Source: Candidatus Methanomethylophilaceae archaeon (lineage in GTDB: Archaea > Thermoplasmatota > Thermoplasmata > Methanomassiliicoccales > Methanomethylophilaceae). From it: a stretch of DNA of 64,000 nucleotides. Below the pieces are notes generated by a model. The model saw only the letters and a list, made by a program, of their open reading frames with translations, was not told the DNA's origin and made no database searches. Both the position numbers and the translations under genes were made by a program. This document shows positions 9,411 to 18,863 of the stretch, one piece after another (the first letter of the stretch is position 1; the number at the start of each line of letters is the position of its first letter). The stretch lies in assembly GCA_944322255.1 (NCBI GenBank), contig CALUOK010000001.1, forward strand, positions 62,001 through 126,000. Direction: 5' to 3'.

Positions 9411-10879
9411 TCCAATCCCCCCGCGGCGGTGCGGACAGCTTCGACCACAGCCCTGGCCTTGTTGATACATTCCCTGTACTCGTTCTCCGGGACGCTGTCG
9501 GCCACTATGCCGGCTCCGGATCTGACGAACACCTTGTCGTCCTTCCTGTACGCGATCCTGATGCCGATGCAGACGTCCATGTTCCCGGTGAGGTCGATGT
9601 ATCCGATCGCCCCTCCGTAGATGCCGCGCCTGCATCCCTCCAGCTCGTCGATGATCCTGCATGCCATCAGCTTCGGTGCCCCGGACAGGGTGCCCGCGGG
9701 CAGGACTGCCTCTATGGCGTCGAGGGCGTCCATGTCGTCGCGGATCTCCCCTCTGACGGTGGACCCGATGTGCATCACATGGGAGAACCTCTCGATCCCC
9801 AGGTACCTCTCCACCTCGACCGTCCCGAACTTCGACACCTTCCCGATGTCGTTGCGGCCCAGGTCCACCAGCATGTTGTGCTCCGCCAGCTCCTTCTCGT
9901 CGGACAGCAGCTCCCTCTCGAGCCTCATGTCCTCCTCGTCGTCCGCTCCGCGGGGCCTGGTGCCCGCCAGCGGGAACGTGTGGAGAACGCCGTCCCTCAG
10001 CTTGACCAGGGTCTCGGGGGACGCTCCGGCGACCTCGATGTCGCTTCCGGAGAAGTAGAACATGTACGGGGAGGGGTTGGTGGTCCTCAGCACCCTGTAC
10101 ACGTCCAGGAGGCTGCCGTCCACCCCCGCCTCGAGGCGGTTGGAGAGGACCACCTGGAAGATGTCCCCCTCGCGGATGCGCCCCTTGGCGGTCTCCACCA
10201 TCTCGCAGTACCTCTCCTCGCTGTGCATGGAGGCGAAGTCCGAACGCAGCGTCACCGGGATGTGCTCCCTGGGCTCCCCGTTCCTTATGGTGTTTATTAT
10301 GGAATCCACGATCCCGCAGGCCTCCTCGTAGTCCCTCCTGCCGGGGATCGCGTTGACGATGACCGTGATGGTCTGCCTGAGGTTGTCGAAGGCGATGACC
10401 TTGTCGAAGAGCATGAGGTCGGCGTCGTTGAAGCCCTCGTCGTCGTCCGCACCGATCCTAAGGGTCGGCTCGGCGTACTTGATGTAATCGTACGAGAAGT
10501 ACCCGACGAGCCCTCCGGTGAACGGCGGCATTCCGTCCAGCCTGGGGCTCCTGAACCTCTCCAGGACCCCCCGGATGACGTCGGACGGTCTGTCGGTCTC
10601 CATGGTTCTGCTCTCGCCCTCCTCCGTGACGGTTACCCTGCCGTCCGAGCAGACTATGCTCAGGATCGGGTCGAACCCGAGGAAGGTGTACCTGCCCCAG
10701 CGCTGCCTGTCCTCCACGCTCTCCAGGATGTAGCAGTGGCTGTCGATCCTCAGAAGGGCGTTGAGCACCTCTATGGGGGTGCGGACATCGGCAAGTATCG
10801 AGCGTGACACGGGTATCGCACCGTATCCTTCGGCGGAGAGCCTCTCCACCTCGTCTTTTGTGGGGCTGTACATCTTCAT
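9407..10879 (-). CDS. trpE: Anthranilate synthase component I
   Basis: Chorismate-using enzyme that makes anthranilate with TrpG, the committed step of tryptophan synthesis. 490 residues. The chorismate-binding half carries FPLAGTRPRG, ELAEHNMLVDLGRNDIG, HVMHIGSTV and LPAGTLSGAPK; the N-terminal half holds the region around residues 35-45 that binds feedback tryptophan in homologues. It leads a five-gene coupled unit, trpE-G-D-C-F. ATG 10879 lies about 30 bp downstream of a TATA box (10905-10914). Confidence 0.96.
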   Translation of the reverse strand: MKMYSPTKDEVERLSAEGYGAIPVSRSILADVRTPIEVLNALLRIDSHCYILESVEDRQRWGRYTFLGFDPILSIVCSDGRVTVTEEGESRTMETDRPSDVIRGVLERFRSPRLDGMPPFTGGLVGYFSYDYIKYAEPTLRIGADDDEGFNDADLMLFDKVIAFDNLRQTITVIVNAIPGRRDYEEACGIVDSIINTIRNGEPREHIPVTLRSDFASMHSEERYCEMVETAKGRIREGDIFQVVLSNRLEAGVDGSLLDVYRVLRTTNPSPYMFYFSGSDIEVAGASPETLVKLRDGVLHTFPLAGTRPRGADDEEDMRLERELLSDEKELAEHNMLVDLGRNDIGKVSKFGTVEVERYLGIERFSHVMHIGSTVRGEIRDDMDALDAIEAVLPAGTLSGAPKLMACRIIDELEGCRRGIYGGAIGYIDLTGNMDVCIGIRIAYRKDDKVFVRSGAGIVADSVPENEYRECINKARAVVEAVRTAAGGLE

Positions 10880-10904
10880 GCCTCTGCAACTGCATCATCA
10901 AAAT

Positions 10905-10948
10905 GGTATATAATGTCTATTATAGTTTATCAGTGTATAAAAAAATAC
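10905..10948 (-). promoter_or_regulatory. trpE promoter with candidate trp operator
   Basis: Minus-strand TATA box ATTATATACC (10905-10914) about 30 bp before trpE, implying a very short leader. 20 bp further upstream is TGTATAAAAAAATAC (10934-10948, plus-strand reading), the counterpart of the element in the trpB promoter. Position just upstream of the TATA box could suit an activator or a repressor. Confidence 0.5.
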
Positions 10949-11264
10949 AATGTACGTAGAGACAGGGCGCGACGGGACCGTGCTGGACGCACACTGGCAT
11001 CCCGGTCAGTCAGAACTTACGACTTGTCGCTCTCCGGCGATCCCGGGGAGACCGTGAAGGCATGCGCATCAGAGGTTTCCTTACGCCGACGCGAAAACCC
11101 AGAAAAAGCCATACAATCGATTGGGTAGGTCGGGGAAACACGGATTTCCGGACAGGATGCGGAGGTTCCTGCGGTATCACCGATGGTATTCCAGAACAAT
11201 TTTAGACCCTACCTTAAATTTTAAGCGCGCTCAAATTTCTGTGAGAATCGAAGTGATAATGTAG
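10949..11264. other. Intergenic region between trpE and nrdJ
   Basis: About 315 bp without a convincing gene. The only clear element is the near-palindromic CTTAAATTTTAAG at 11213-11225, a plausible TATA box for nrdJ with a predicted leader of about 20 nt. No cobalamin riboswitch-like core is recognisable, although the downstream enzyme uses adenosylcobalamin. Confidence 0.5.
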
Positions 11265-13619
11265 TTGGATGTATATTCCAATTTCAACCCTTTTTCTGGT
11301 ACGGAATCAGTCAAATATGGCTACCCGTTACCCGACTCGTTAGGAAAAACCAACTGGGGGAGATGCAAGTTGCAGATTGAGGAATGGCTAGGCGCTGACA
11401 ATCAGCTGGGAATCGACATCTGGACCAAGAAGTACTGCCACGAGGGCGAGACATTCGACCAGTGGCTGGACCGCGTGAGCAACGGCAACAAGGACATCAG
11501 GAGGATGATCGCCGAGAAGAAGTTCCTTTTCGGCGGCAGGATCCTGGCCAACAGGGGCCTCCAGCACAGCGGCCTCAAGGTCACGTTCTCCAACTGCTAC
11601 GTTCTCACACCCCCCGAGGACTCCATCGAGTCCATCTTCGAGACCGCCGGGAAGCTGGCCCGCACGTTCAGCTACGGCGGAGGGGCCGGGATCGACATCT
11701 CCAAGCTCGCCCCCAGGGGAGCGAGGATCAACAACACAGCCTCCGAGACATCCGGCGCCGTCTCCTTCACCGACCTCTTCTCCATGGTCACCGGCCTCAT
11801 CGGCCAGCACGGACGCCGCGGAGCCCTCATGCTCACCATCTCCTGCGAGCACCCCGACCTGGAGGAGTTCATGGCCGTCAAGACCGACCTGGAGAGGGTC
11901 ACCAAGGCCAACATGTCCATCCGCGTCTCCGACGAGTTCATGAACTGCGTCAGGGACAGGAGGTTCTTCACCCAGAAGTTCGACCGCCCCGAGAGCAACC
12001 AGAAGATCAGGAAGGACCTGAACGCCGCCGAGTTCTTCGAGAAGATGTGCCACGCCAACTGGGACTACGGCGAGCCCGGGTGCCTCTACTGGGACAGGAT
12101 CTCCAGCTGGAACCTGCTGAGCGAGTTCCCCGACTACTCCTACGCCGGGACCAACCCCTGCGCCGAGGAGCCCCTCCCCGCCGGAGGGAGCTGCCTGCTG
12201 GGCAGCCTGAACCTGGCCGCCTTCGTGAAAGACGGCAAGTTCATGGTGGACGAGTTCACCGAGGCCGTGAGGATCTGCGTCCGCGGACTGAACGATGTCC
12301 TGGACGAGGGACTCCCCCTGCACCCCCTGGACGAGCAGAAGGTCTCCGTCAAGGACTGGAGGCAGATCGGGCTGGGCATCATGGGACTGGCCGATATGCT
12401 GATCATGCTGGGATTCAAGTACGGCACCTCCGAGTCCGTCGACTTCTGCGACAAGCTGGGCAGGCTGATGATGGACACCGCCCTCAACGAGTCCGCTGTC
12501 ATGGCGAAGGAGGAGGGCATGTTCCCCAAGTGCGTGCCCCAGCAGATCGTGGACTCCCCGTTCTTCAAGGAGAACGCCTCCGAGGCCACCAGGGAGCTCG
12601 TGCTCCAGTACGGCCTCAGGAACTCCCAGCTGCTCACCATCGCCCCCACCGGCACCCTGTCCACCATGATCGGGATCTCCGGCGGCATCGAGCCCATATT
12701 CGCCATCTCGTACGAGAGGAGGACCACCTCCCTCTCCGACCATGACGACTTCTACAAGGTCTACACTCCCATCGTCCAGTCCTACATGGACGACCACCCC
12801 GACGTGAAGGACGAGAGCGACCTGCCGGACTTCTTCGTCACCGCCCAGAACCTGGACTACAGGCAGAGGATCGACATGCAGACCACCTGGCAGAGGCACA
12901 TCGACGCCTCCATCAGCTCCACCGTCAACCTGCCCGAGGACTTCCCCGAGCCCGACGTGTACAACATCTACATGTACGCCTGGGAGTCCGGATGCAAGGG
13001 GGTCACCGTCTTCCGCGACGGCTGCAAGCGCCTCGGCATCCTGTCCACCAAGGAGATGGAGAAGCCCAAGGCCGAGCCCGCCCCCGCACCCAAGGAGGAG
13101 GAGAAGCCCGACAAGAGGGGAATCGTCGAGAAGGTCGGCGACAACGTCGTGGGCAAGAAGAGGAAGCTGATGACCGGATGCGGAAGCCTGCACTGCACGG
13201 CGTTCTTCGACCCGGAGACCGGCGAGCTCATGGAGGCCTACCTCAACAAGGGATCCACCGGCGGATGCAACAACTTCATGGTCGGACTGTCCAGGATGAT
13301 CTCCCTCGCAGCCAGGTCCGGATGCGGCATCGACGCCATCGTGGACCAGCTCAAGTCCTGCGGATCCTGTCCGTCCTACGTGGTCAGGACCCACACCAAG
13401 AGGGACACCAGCCTCGGCTCCTGCTGCCCCATGGCCGTCGGCTGGGCGCTGACCGACATGTACAAGGAGATGCAGGCCCAGATCCACGGGATCCCCGAGG
13501 AGGGCCCCGAGGAGAAGCCCAGGGAGATCAAGAACCCCTGCCCCAAGTGCGGAGCGGAGCTCGAGTTCCAGGGCGGATGCAACATCTGCAAGTCCTGCGG
13601 ATGGACCAAGTGCGACTGA
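11265..13619 (+). CDS. nrdJ: Adenosylcobalamin-dependent ribonucleoside-diphosphate reductase (class II)
   Basis: Makes deoxyribonucleotides with a B12-generated thiyl radical, independent of oxygen. 784 residues. Visible are the first redox Cys in FSNCYVL, the active-site block NPCAEEPLP (radical Cys and Glu), the phosphate-binding APTGTLSTMIGISGG and the ESGCKGVTVFRDG block. A charged Pro/Lys/Glu linker (about residues 602-622) leads to a C-terminal Cys-rich tail ending CPKCGAEL...CKSCGWTKC, a zinc-ribbon that probably re-reduces the active site. No N-terminal ATP cone is apparent. The reading frame starts at a TTG; the N-terminus is the least certain part. Confidence 0.93.
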   Translation: MDVYSNFNPFSGTESVKYGYPLPDSLGKTNWGRCKLQIEEWLGADNQLGIDIWTKKYCHEGETFDQWLDRVSNGNKDIRRMIAEKKFLFGGRILANRGLQHSGLKVTFSNCYVLTPPEDSIESIFETAGKLARTFSYGGGAGIDISKLAPRGARINNTASETSGAVSFTDLFSMVTGLIGQHGRRGALMLTISCEHPDLEEFMAVKTDLERVTKANMSIRVSDEFMNCVRDRRFFTQKFDRPESNQKIRKDLNAAEFFEKMCHANWDYGEPGCLYWDRISSWNLLSEFPDYSYAGTNPCAEEPLPAGGSCLLGSLNLAAFVKDGKFMVDEFTEAVRICVRGLNDVLDEGLPLHPLDEQKVSVKDWRQIGLGIMGLADMLIMLGFKYGTSESVDFCDKLGRLMMDTALNESAVMAKEEGMFPKCVPQQIVDSPFFKENASEATRELVLQYGLRNSQLLTIAPTGTLSTMIGISGGIEPIFAISYERRTTSLSDHDDFYKVYTPIVQSYMDDHPDVKDESDLPDFFVTAQNLDYRQRIDMQTTWQRHIDASISSTVNLPEDFPEPDVYNIYMYAWESGCKGVTVFRDGCKRLGILSTKEMEKPKAEPAPAPKEEEKPDKRGIVEKVGDNVVGKKRKLMTGCGSLHCTAFFDPETGELMEAYLNKGSTGGCNNFMVGLSRMISLAARSGCGIDAIVDQLKSCGSCPSYVVRTHTKRDTSLGSCCPMAVGWALTDMYKEMQAQIHGIPEEGPEEKPREIKNPCPKCGAELEFQGGCNICKSCGWTKCD

Positions 13620-13786
13620 TCGCACGGTAACCCTAAAAAACCCCTTACCCTTCCCTCGTTCCGAGGCGGGTAGCCAGTAAGTCCAGTTCTATGTATGCAC
13701 AATCTACGAAGAGCCGTGCACCTCAAATATAAAATCCAGACTGGCCGGCGTCAGGAATCAATTGCCTGCTCGCCTCACCCCTCTTC

Positions 13787-14533
13787 TCAGCAGAGCCAGC
13801 GCACCATCCTCAGGACGTTCTCCACGTCCATCCTCACGGTGCCGTCCTCGACGTACGGGTCCAGGGCCCTCCTGACGGCCTCCTCCACCCCGTCCGTGAT
13901 CCCGAACGCGCGGAACTTGGCCACCTCCGAATTCACGGCGGATTCCAGCGGCATGGTCCTGAGCAGGGTGATGGGGAAGCGCTCCAGCGAGAAGTCCCTG
14001 CGGTTGTCCGCCAGCCACTCCTCGAAGAACTCTGTGCCGCGTCTCGGCCCGGGCCTGTCGATCCCCAGGTTCCTGGACACGGCGGCGGTGATGTCGTCCC
14101 AATGCAGCCTCTCCCACGCCAGCACGGCGCACCCCCTGCGGGCGGTGGCCTCCATCCTCCTCATGGACTCGTCCGTGGACGATCCGGGCAGCAGCGAGGC
14201 GAAGCAGAAGTCGTACCCCTTGCGCGGGGTGTAGTCGGACCAGTTCTTGTGGAAGCGCTCCATGTTGGCTATCCCCAACTCATCGGCGGAGGCGAACAGC
14301 CTGTCCAGCATGCCGGCGGAGCTGTCCATGCACACCAGGATCCTCACCCTGGGCGCCAGCAGAAGCGAGTACGTGCCGGGGCCGGAGCCCACCTCCATGA
14401 CGCAGTCGTCGGGACGGACGGCACCCGACTCCATCAGGCTGTCGACTATCCTCTGTGGGGCGTCCCCCTGGTCGTCCGAGTTGTATGTGTCGGAGAAACC
14501 GTCCCAGAACTCCGCGTCGCGCTCGCTTCTCAT
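13787..14533 (-). CDS. SAM-dependent methyltransferase (class I), substrate unknown
   Basis: 248 residues. Motif I is VMEVGSGPGTYSL at about residues 45-57, followed by an acidic strand end (LVCMDSS) that binds the SAM ribose, so a Rossmann-type methyltransferase is clear. The C-terminal 100 residues (EFFEEWLADNRRDF onward) match no family I know and probably select the substrate. It is the last gene of the pilus-like operon, 15 bp after the DUF2085 gene, so it might modify a component of that machinery, but this is only contextual. Confidence 0.75.
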   Translation of the reverse strand: MRSERDAEFWDGFSDTYNSDDQGDAPQRIVDSLMESGAVRPDDCVMEVGSGPGTYSLLLAPRVRILVCMDSSAGMLDRLFASADELGIANMERFHKNWSDYTPRKGYDFCFASLLPGSSTDESMRRMEATARRGCAVLAWERLHWDDITAAVSRNLGIDRPGPRRGTEFFEEWLADNRRDFSLERFPITLLRTMPLESAVNSEVAKFRAFGITDGVEEAVRRALDPYVEDGTVRMDVENVLRMVRWLC

Positions 14534-14548
14534 GGTTCGGGGAAAGGG

Positions 14549-15055
14549 TCACTCCGGTACATCGTTTTTGTTGTCCCAGTACAGGAGCCACGAGAGGAAC
14601 AGGGAGGCCCCCACGCCGCAACTCACCCCGGACAGGAGGCGCGGGACAGGCATGTCGCCGACGATCCCCTCCATTGTCCATTCGGCGACCATCACAGCAA
14701 CCAGGCACACCCCGACGACCGCGTACCTGCGGTCGGAGAGCCTGCGGTCCAGGAGCAGGCAGGCGGCGAACCCGACGGCGAGGCCGACCAGTATCCCCAC
14801 GTCCCTGATGCAGACCGGCATCTGCGACCCGTTCAGAACGTAGCTCCTGTCCCACTCCTGGTGGCAGAACACGTCCCCCAGGAGGTACAGCAGCCCGGCG
14901 GGCCCGTGACCGGGCCACCCGTTGTCCACGTACCCGGCGCTGCCGTCCAGGTGGGCGAACGACCCGTAGGGGGCCATGTACGGTGCCAGGACGACGAGGA
15001 CCGTGAGGATGCAGAATACTGCGGATGCGGCGGCTAGCCAGCTGCGGCGGAGCAT
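14549..15055 (-). CDS. DUF2085 family membrane protein
   Basis: 168 residues with four predicted membrane segments. The loop after the first has FCHQEWDRSY, then NGSQMPVCIRDVGILVG, matching the DUF2085 pattern (CHQ, RS, PVC). The conserved Cys and His suggest metal or cofactor binding at the membrane surface, but no function is established. It lies 31 bp downstream of the TadC-like gene and upstream of the methyltransferase, on the same strand, which puts it in the pilus-like operon. Confidence 0.75.
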   Translation of the reverse strand: MLRRSWLAAASAVFCILTVLVVLAPYMAPYGSFAHLDGSAGYVDNGWPGHGPAGLLYLLGDVFCHQEWDRSYVLNGSQMPVCIRDVGILVGLAVGFAACLLLDRRLSDRRYAVVGVCLVAVMVAEWTMEGIVGDMPVPRLLSGVSCGVGASLFLSWLLYWDNKNDVPE

Positions 15056-15085
15056 GGGGTACGCATGGCCGTCATAGTAGATGAC

Positions 15086-16477
15086 TCATAGGGAGATCCC
15101 GCAGCAGATCCTGAACACCACCAGCGCCACAGGCACAGTGCAGCAGAACCTCCACACCACCGAGCGCACCCCGTCACCCGAGCCCAGGTTGGAGGTGAGC
15201 AGTGCTATCAGCAGGCAGAGCTCCACAAGGTACAGCGACAGTACGGCGCCCACGTCCCCGTCCTGGCTGTACCCGGAGATCTCAGACAGGGGCTCCAGCA
15301 TGGACACGCTCATCCCCAGCACCAGCGGGGCGAAGAGCACCGCCGTTCCGGACATCATGTCCTTCATGCTCTTCAGCCTGGCCTCCAGCTCCCTGCGGAC
15401 GTTGTCGCTGTTGTGGAACTGCCTCCCCAGAGCCATGGCCAGTCTTCCCGCGTCCCCGGAGTCCCTCTCGGAGCACCTCAGGATGTCGCGGTAGGCCCTG
15501 GCCATCCCGCGGGATACCGGTCCGATGGCGTTGTCCACGGCTGTTGTCAGATCTCCCCTGCACACGGCGATCTCCCTCTCCAGCCTGACTCCCACGTCAG
15601 AGCACTCCCTCCTTCCCCTGAGGGCGGAGACCGCGGCGGACTCGAATCCCTCTCCGGCGAGGAGACCGTTTCCCATCTCGAACACCGAGTCCCTCATGCC
15701 CTTCTCGCACTCCATCCTCCTCATCTCCGAGCGGTGGTCGGACACCATCAGGACCAGGGTGACGACGGCGGCGGGGGCCACCGATAGCAGCACCACCTGC
15801 TCGGGGGTCCCGCCCAGGTGGATCTGCAGTAGGGCCAGGGGGATCGACAGCAGGAGCGGGAGGCCGGTCCGGAACCCTTCTGCGGGGACGTCCTCCGACA
15901 GGAAAGGGTTTCCGCGGCGCATCCACAGCGACACGCACAGTATCACCGCGGGCACGGCCACAAGGGTGACCGTCATGACCACCGAGCCGTCGATCCCGGA
16001 TGTCCCGAATATGCCGCCCATCCCCAGCATCGGGACTATGGACATGAGGATCATCGGAACCATGATGCCCAGCCCGAACACCGTCATGCACGGCACGGTG
16101 AGGGACGAGCTGTACCTCTCCCCCATGGCCCTGACGGAGTCCAGCGCCACGTCCGAGGCCTCCCCCAGGAGCCTGGCCCTCTCCGCCGGGTCGCCGGAGT
16201 CGGAGGCGGCTATGCAGAGCAGCACCGCGTTCCTGTATCCGGATGCGGATCTGGGCAGACCGGAGACCTCGTCGGCCAGCGCCTGCCTCACGCCCTCGGC
16301 GCCCTTGGTGTCGGCCAGCCTGACGGCCCTGCCGAAGACCCTGGCGGACCTGGGAGGCCCGTCCTCCGCTACCGAACGGATGGCGATGTCCAGGGATCCA
16401 CCGGACTCCACCACGGTGGTCATCATCCCCACCACGGTGGGGCACTCGTCGATCAGGCGGAGGGTGTCAGTCGCCAT
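15086..16477 (-). CDS. Type II/IV secretion (TadC/FlaJ-like) membrane platform protein
   Basis: 463-residue inner-membrane platform protein for a type IV pilus-like or archaellum-like machine. Two cytoplasmic helical domains (about residues 1-115 and 235-370) alternate with pairs of membrane segments (about 125-200 and 200-235, then 375-460), the layout of archaeal TadC-like proteins. It follows the motor ATPase gene with an 11-bp overlap, the standard motor/platform pairing. Prepilin-like genes lie 5 kb away at 21.2-22.1 kb. No sensory or chemotaxis genes are nearby, so a pilus rather than an archaellum is more likely. Confidence 0.8.
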   Translation of the reverse strand: MATDTLRLIDECPTVVGMMTTVVESGGSLDIAIRSVAEDGPPRSARVFGRAVRLADTKGAEGVRQALADEVSGLPRSASGYRNAVLLCIAASDSGDPAERARLLGEASDVALDSVRAMGERYSSSLTVPCMTVFGLGIMVPMILMSIVPMLGMGGIFGTSGIDGSVVMTVTLVAVPAVILCVSLWMRRGNPFLSEDVPAEGFRTGLPLLLSIPLALLQIHLGGTPEQVVLLSVAPAAVVTLVLMVSDHRSEMRRMECEKGMRDSVFEMGNGLLAGEGFESAAVSALRGRRECSDVGVRLEREIAVCRGDLTTAVDNAIGPVSRGMARAYRDILRCSERDSGDAGRLAMALGRQFHNSDNVRRELEARLKSMKDMMSGTAVLFAPLVLGMSVSMLEPLSEISGYSQDGDVGAVLSLYLVELCLLIALLTSNLGSGDGVRSVVWRFCCTVPVALVVFRICCGISL

Positions 16478-18281
16478 GGTATGCCTCCGCGGTCCTCCTC
16501 TTGAAGTCCTCCAGGACGGACTCGGCGGTCGAGTCGCGGCCCATCGCGGACACGGCGTCGTTGGCGGCCAGGATCCACTCCGGCCCCAGGAACCTCTCGT
16601 CCGAGGCCCCGAGCTCCGCCAGGTGCGCCCTGAGCATGGACCTGGCGCGGATGTCCTTGGCTGCCTCTCTTCTCGTCATCTGGGAAGATTGCAGCGCCCT
16701 GCGCATCACCGGTGACGAGAACAGGCGGTCGCCGTCCGAGGCGTCCGTGAACTCCCCGGGGGTCTCGGCCGTGGTGACCAGCTCGTTCACCCTCCTGATC
16801 AGGTGTCCGGTGCGCCTGTCCCTGACCGTCCCCAGCGTGACCAGGACGTCGGTGGCGGTGAACGCCTCCGGGGGTATCCCGATGTCGTAGACCACCCTCT
16901 TGTACACAGACTCGGCGGAGTCGCCGTGTATCGTCCCCATGATGGCGCTCCCGGCCCTTCCGGCGCGCATGCTCTGGTAGAGGGTCCTGGCCTCCTCGCC
17001 CCTGACCTCCCCCAGGACTATGGCCGACTCCCCCATCCTCAGGGAGACCCTCAGGGCCTCGTCGGAGCGCGACAGCTGGTCCCCGCCCATCCTCTCGTCC
17101 ACCAGGATGGACTGCACCTTGTACCCAAGGCGCCTCATGGACGCGCCTGGCAGCTCCATGGTGTCCTCTATGGTGAGTATCCTCTGGCTGACGGGGAACT
17201 CGAACATCAGGGCGGACAGCAGGGAGCTCTTCCCGGAGCCCCTGGCCCCGCAGATCAGGATGGTTGCGCGGCTGTTGACCAGGAACGACAGCACACCAGC
17301 GGTCCTGGGGTCCACGGTGCCGTTGGCCACCAGCCTGCTCAGTGTCCACGGCCTCTGGGAGCGCTTCCTTATGGCAACGGCGTTGCCGTTGGGGCTCAGC
17401 GGATACCCCACCACGGTCACCCTCGCGTCGTGCACGCCGAAGTCGGTCTCCAGCACGGGGTTGGAGTGGCTGAACCTCAGCCCGCTCTCCCTCTTCAGGA
17501 TGTTCACCAGGTTCCAGACCTCCCGGTCCTCCGCCATCAGGTTGGTCCTGCAGCGCATGTGGGAGTTCAGGCCGCTGATGCCGTTCATGGTGACGTGTAT
17601 CCTGTTGCGGTCGCAGGGCGCGTCGATGTATACGTCCTCGATGTGCGGATCCGACAGCAGCACGTCGAAGATCCCCGCCCCGACGGAGTGCCTGTAGGCT
17701 ATGGAGCAGATGTCGGAGATGACCTCGTCCACCCCGGCGGAGCCGCAGACGTTCTCCACCTCCGCGGACCTGTCCTCCAGCAGTGACCTGGCGATGGCGG
17801 TGACGCTGTCCTCGTCGAGAGGGCCTCCGTCCTCCCTGTAGGCGTCGCGGATGCCCTCGATTACGTCCATGACCACGGCGTTGAGCCCGTCCGGGTAGGC
17901 GTACTCCCTGGGCGTGAGGTTGTACTCCACCTCGCCGTCGTCGGACATCCCAACAAGGACGCTACCGTGCCCGGTCATGTAGGATGCCAGCGGCCTCAGC
18001 CCGTCCGGGGCGTTGGTGATCCAACAGTCGGTGTAGGACGGCTTGGTGCGCACGTCCCCCGCGGCCAGGGCGGCGAACATCCCGGCGAAGTCGGAGGGCG
18101 GAGCATGGGGCCTCCTCTGGGGAGGCGAGTTGGCGTCGATTGACACGGACGTGGGACGGCGGCTGGGCATGGGCGGGCCGGAGTCGCAGAAGTCCTCCTC
18201 CGAGGATTCGGTGTCATCCCACCGGTCGTCGGTCTCCGGGACCGGTCTGAATATTTCCCCGAAGGAGGGCAGCCTGAGCAT
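16467..18281 (-). CDS. Type II/IV secretion system ATPase (TadA/FlaI-like)
   Basis: 604-residue hexameric motor ATPase that should power assembly of a pilus-like filament. An acidic, proline-rich N-terminal 70 residues is poorly conserved. Then comes the N-terminal domain (DVLLSDPHIEDVYIDAP, a typical TadA-family block), Walker A GARGSGKSS at about residues 344-352, the Asp box ILTIEDTMELPG, the Walker B region IVLGEVRGEEARTLYQSMRAG near 420 and the His box GTIHGDS. ATG 18281 overlaps the stop of the Cys-rich gene (TGATG). All catalytic boxes are intact. Confidence 0.9.
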   Translation of the reverse strand: MLRLPSFGEIFRPVPETDDRWDDTESSEEDFCDSGPPMPSRRPTSVSIDANSPPQRRPHAPPSDFAGMFAALAAGDVRTKPSYTDCWITNAPDGLRPLASYMTGHGSVLVGMSDDGEVEYNLTPREYAYPDGLNAVVMDVIEGIRDAYREDGGPLDEDSVTAIARSLLEDRSAEVENVCGSAGVDEVISDICSIAYRHSVGAGIFDVLLSDPHIEDVYIDAPCDRNRIHVTMNGISGLNSHMRCRTNLMAEDREVWNLVNILKRESGLRFSHSNPVLETDFGVHDARVTVVGYPLSPNGNAVAIRKRSQRPWTLSRLVANGTVDPRTAGVLSFLVNSRATILICGARGSGKSSLLSALMFEFPVSQRILTIEDTMELPGASMRRLGYKVQSILVDERMGGDQLSRSDEALRVSLRMGESAIVLGEVRGEEARTLYQSMRAGRAGSAIMGTIHGDSAESVYKRVVYDIGIPPEAFTATDVLVTLGTVRDRRTGHLIRRVNELVTTAETPGEFTDASDGDRLFSSPVMRRALQSSQMTRREAAKDIRARSMLRAHLAELGASDERFLGPEWILAANDAVSAMGRDSTAESVLEDFKRRTAEAYHGD

Positions 18282-18793
18282 CACGAGGGAACCCTCCCGC
18301 GCGTGTCCATGTCGGCGACCACCCTCTTGAGCTCGGATTCGATCCTGTCGAGGCTCCTGGACGTGCGCATCACGCATGCGCGGCACTCGTCCCTTTCCGG
18401 TTGCCCGTCCTTCAGGACCTTCCTGCCCTCGAAGACGGCCGAGCGCGGGAACGCGCCCCACACGGCAGCCATCACGGAGGGTGCCGACACGGGGCAGGTG
18501 CGGCACCTGGCGCCTCCCGACGATCCGGAGGTGGACCACCTCCTGATGGACGCGACCTCCCTGACGGCCCTGCAGGCGGCTCCGGACACCTCGATGTCCC
18601 TTCCGGTGCGGAGGACGATCCTCTCCGCCCCTCCCGCAGAGCTCATGGCCTCCACCATGCACCTTATGCACTCGTCCGATCCCGGGACCGGCGCCAGCCT
18701 GCAGCTCCTGCAGTCGATAACCAGGGCGTCCCCCTGACGGACTGCAGGGTGCTGGTGCTCACCATCCCTTCTGATAAGCGATTCCAGGTTCAT
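18281..18793 (-). CDS. Cysteine-rich protein leading the pilus-like operon, unknown function
   Basis: 170 residues, rich in Cys pairs: CRSC (about 29-32), CIRC (42-45), CRTC (about 98-101) and CRAC (about 139-142), enough for two zinc or Fe-S sites. There is no signal peptide or membrane segment. It overlaps the secretion ATPase start by one base, so it is tied to that operon, and its promoter contains the 45-bp repeat element. I do not recognise the family. A cytoplasmic redox or metal-dependent regulator of pilus assembly is one guess. Confidence 0.65.
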   Translation of the reverse strand: MNLESLIRRDGEHQHPAVRQGDALVIDCRSCRLAPVPGSDECIRCMVEAMSSAGGAERIVLRTGRDIEVSGAACRAVREVASIRRWSTSGSSGGARCRTCPVSAPSVMAAVWGAFPRSAVFEGRKVLKDGQPERDECRACVMRTSRSLDRIESELKRVVADMDTRGRVPS

Positions 18794-18818
18794 GGGGCGT
18801 GTTTGGATTGATGACTTG

Positions 18819-18863
18819 ATAAAGCGGACACCGTGCAGTCACACAGCAGGGCGTGACGCACGT
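18819..18863. promoter_or_regulatory. Duplicated promoter element, copy 1 (pilus operon)
   Basis: 45-bp element about 82 per cent identical to 19209-19253. On the minus strand it ends in GCTTTAT, a TATA box about 26 bp before the ATG at 18793, predicting a leaderless transcript of the pilus-like operon. Upstream of the TATA box lies an inverted repeat (GTGAC/GTCAC and CGTGC/GCACG arms). The arms differ between copies while pairing is mostly kept. Confidence 0.5.

Noticed and set aside
10949-11264. Cobalamin riboswitch before the B12-dependent reductase
   Set aside because: No B12-box-like core is visible, and such switches are rare in archaea.
11388-13625. 745-codon open frame antisense to nrdJ
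   Set aside because: Shadow of a certain gene; low-complexity product without recognisable features.
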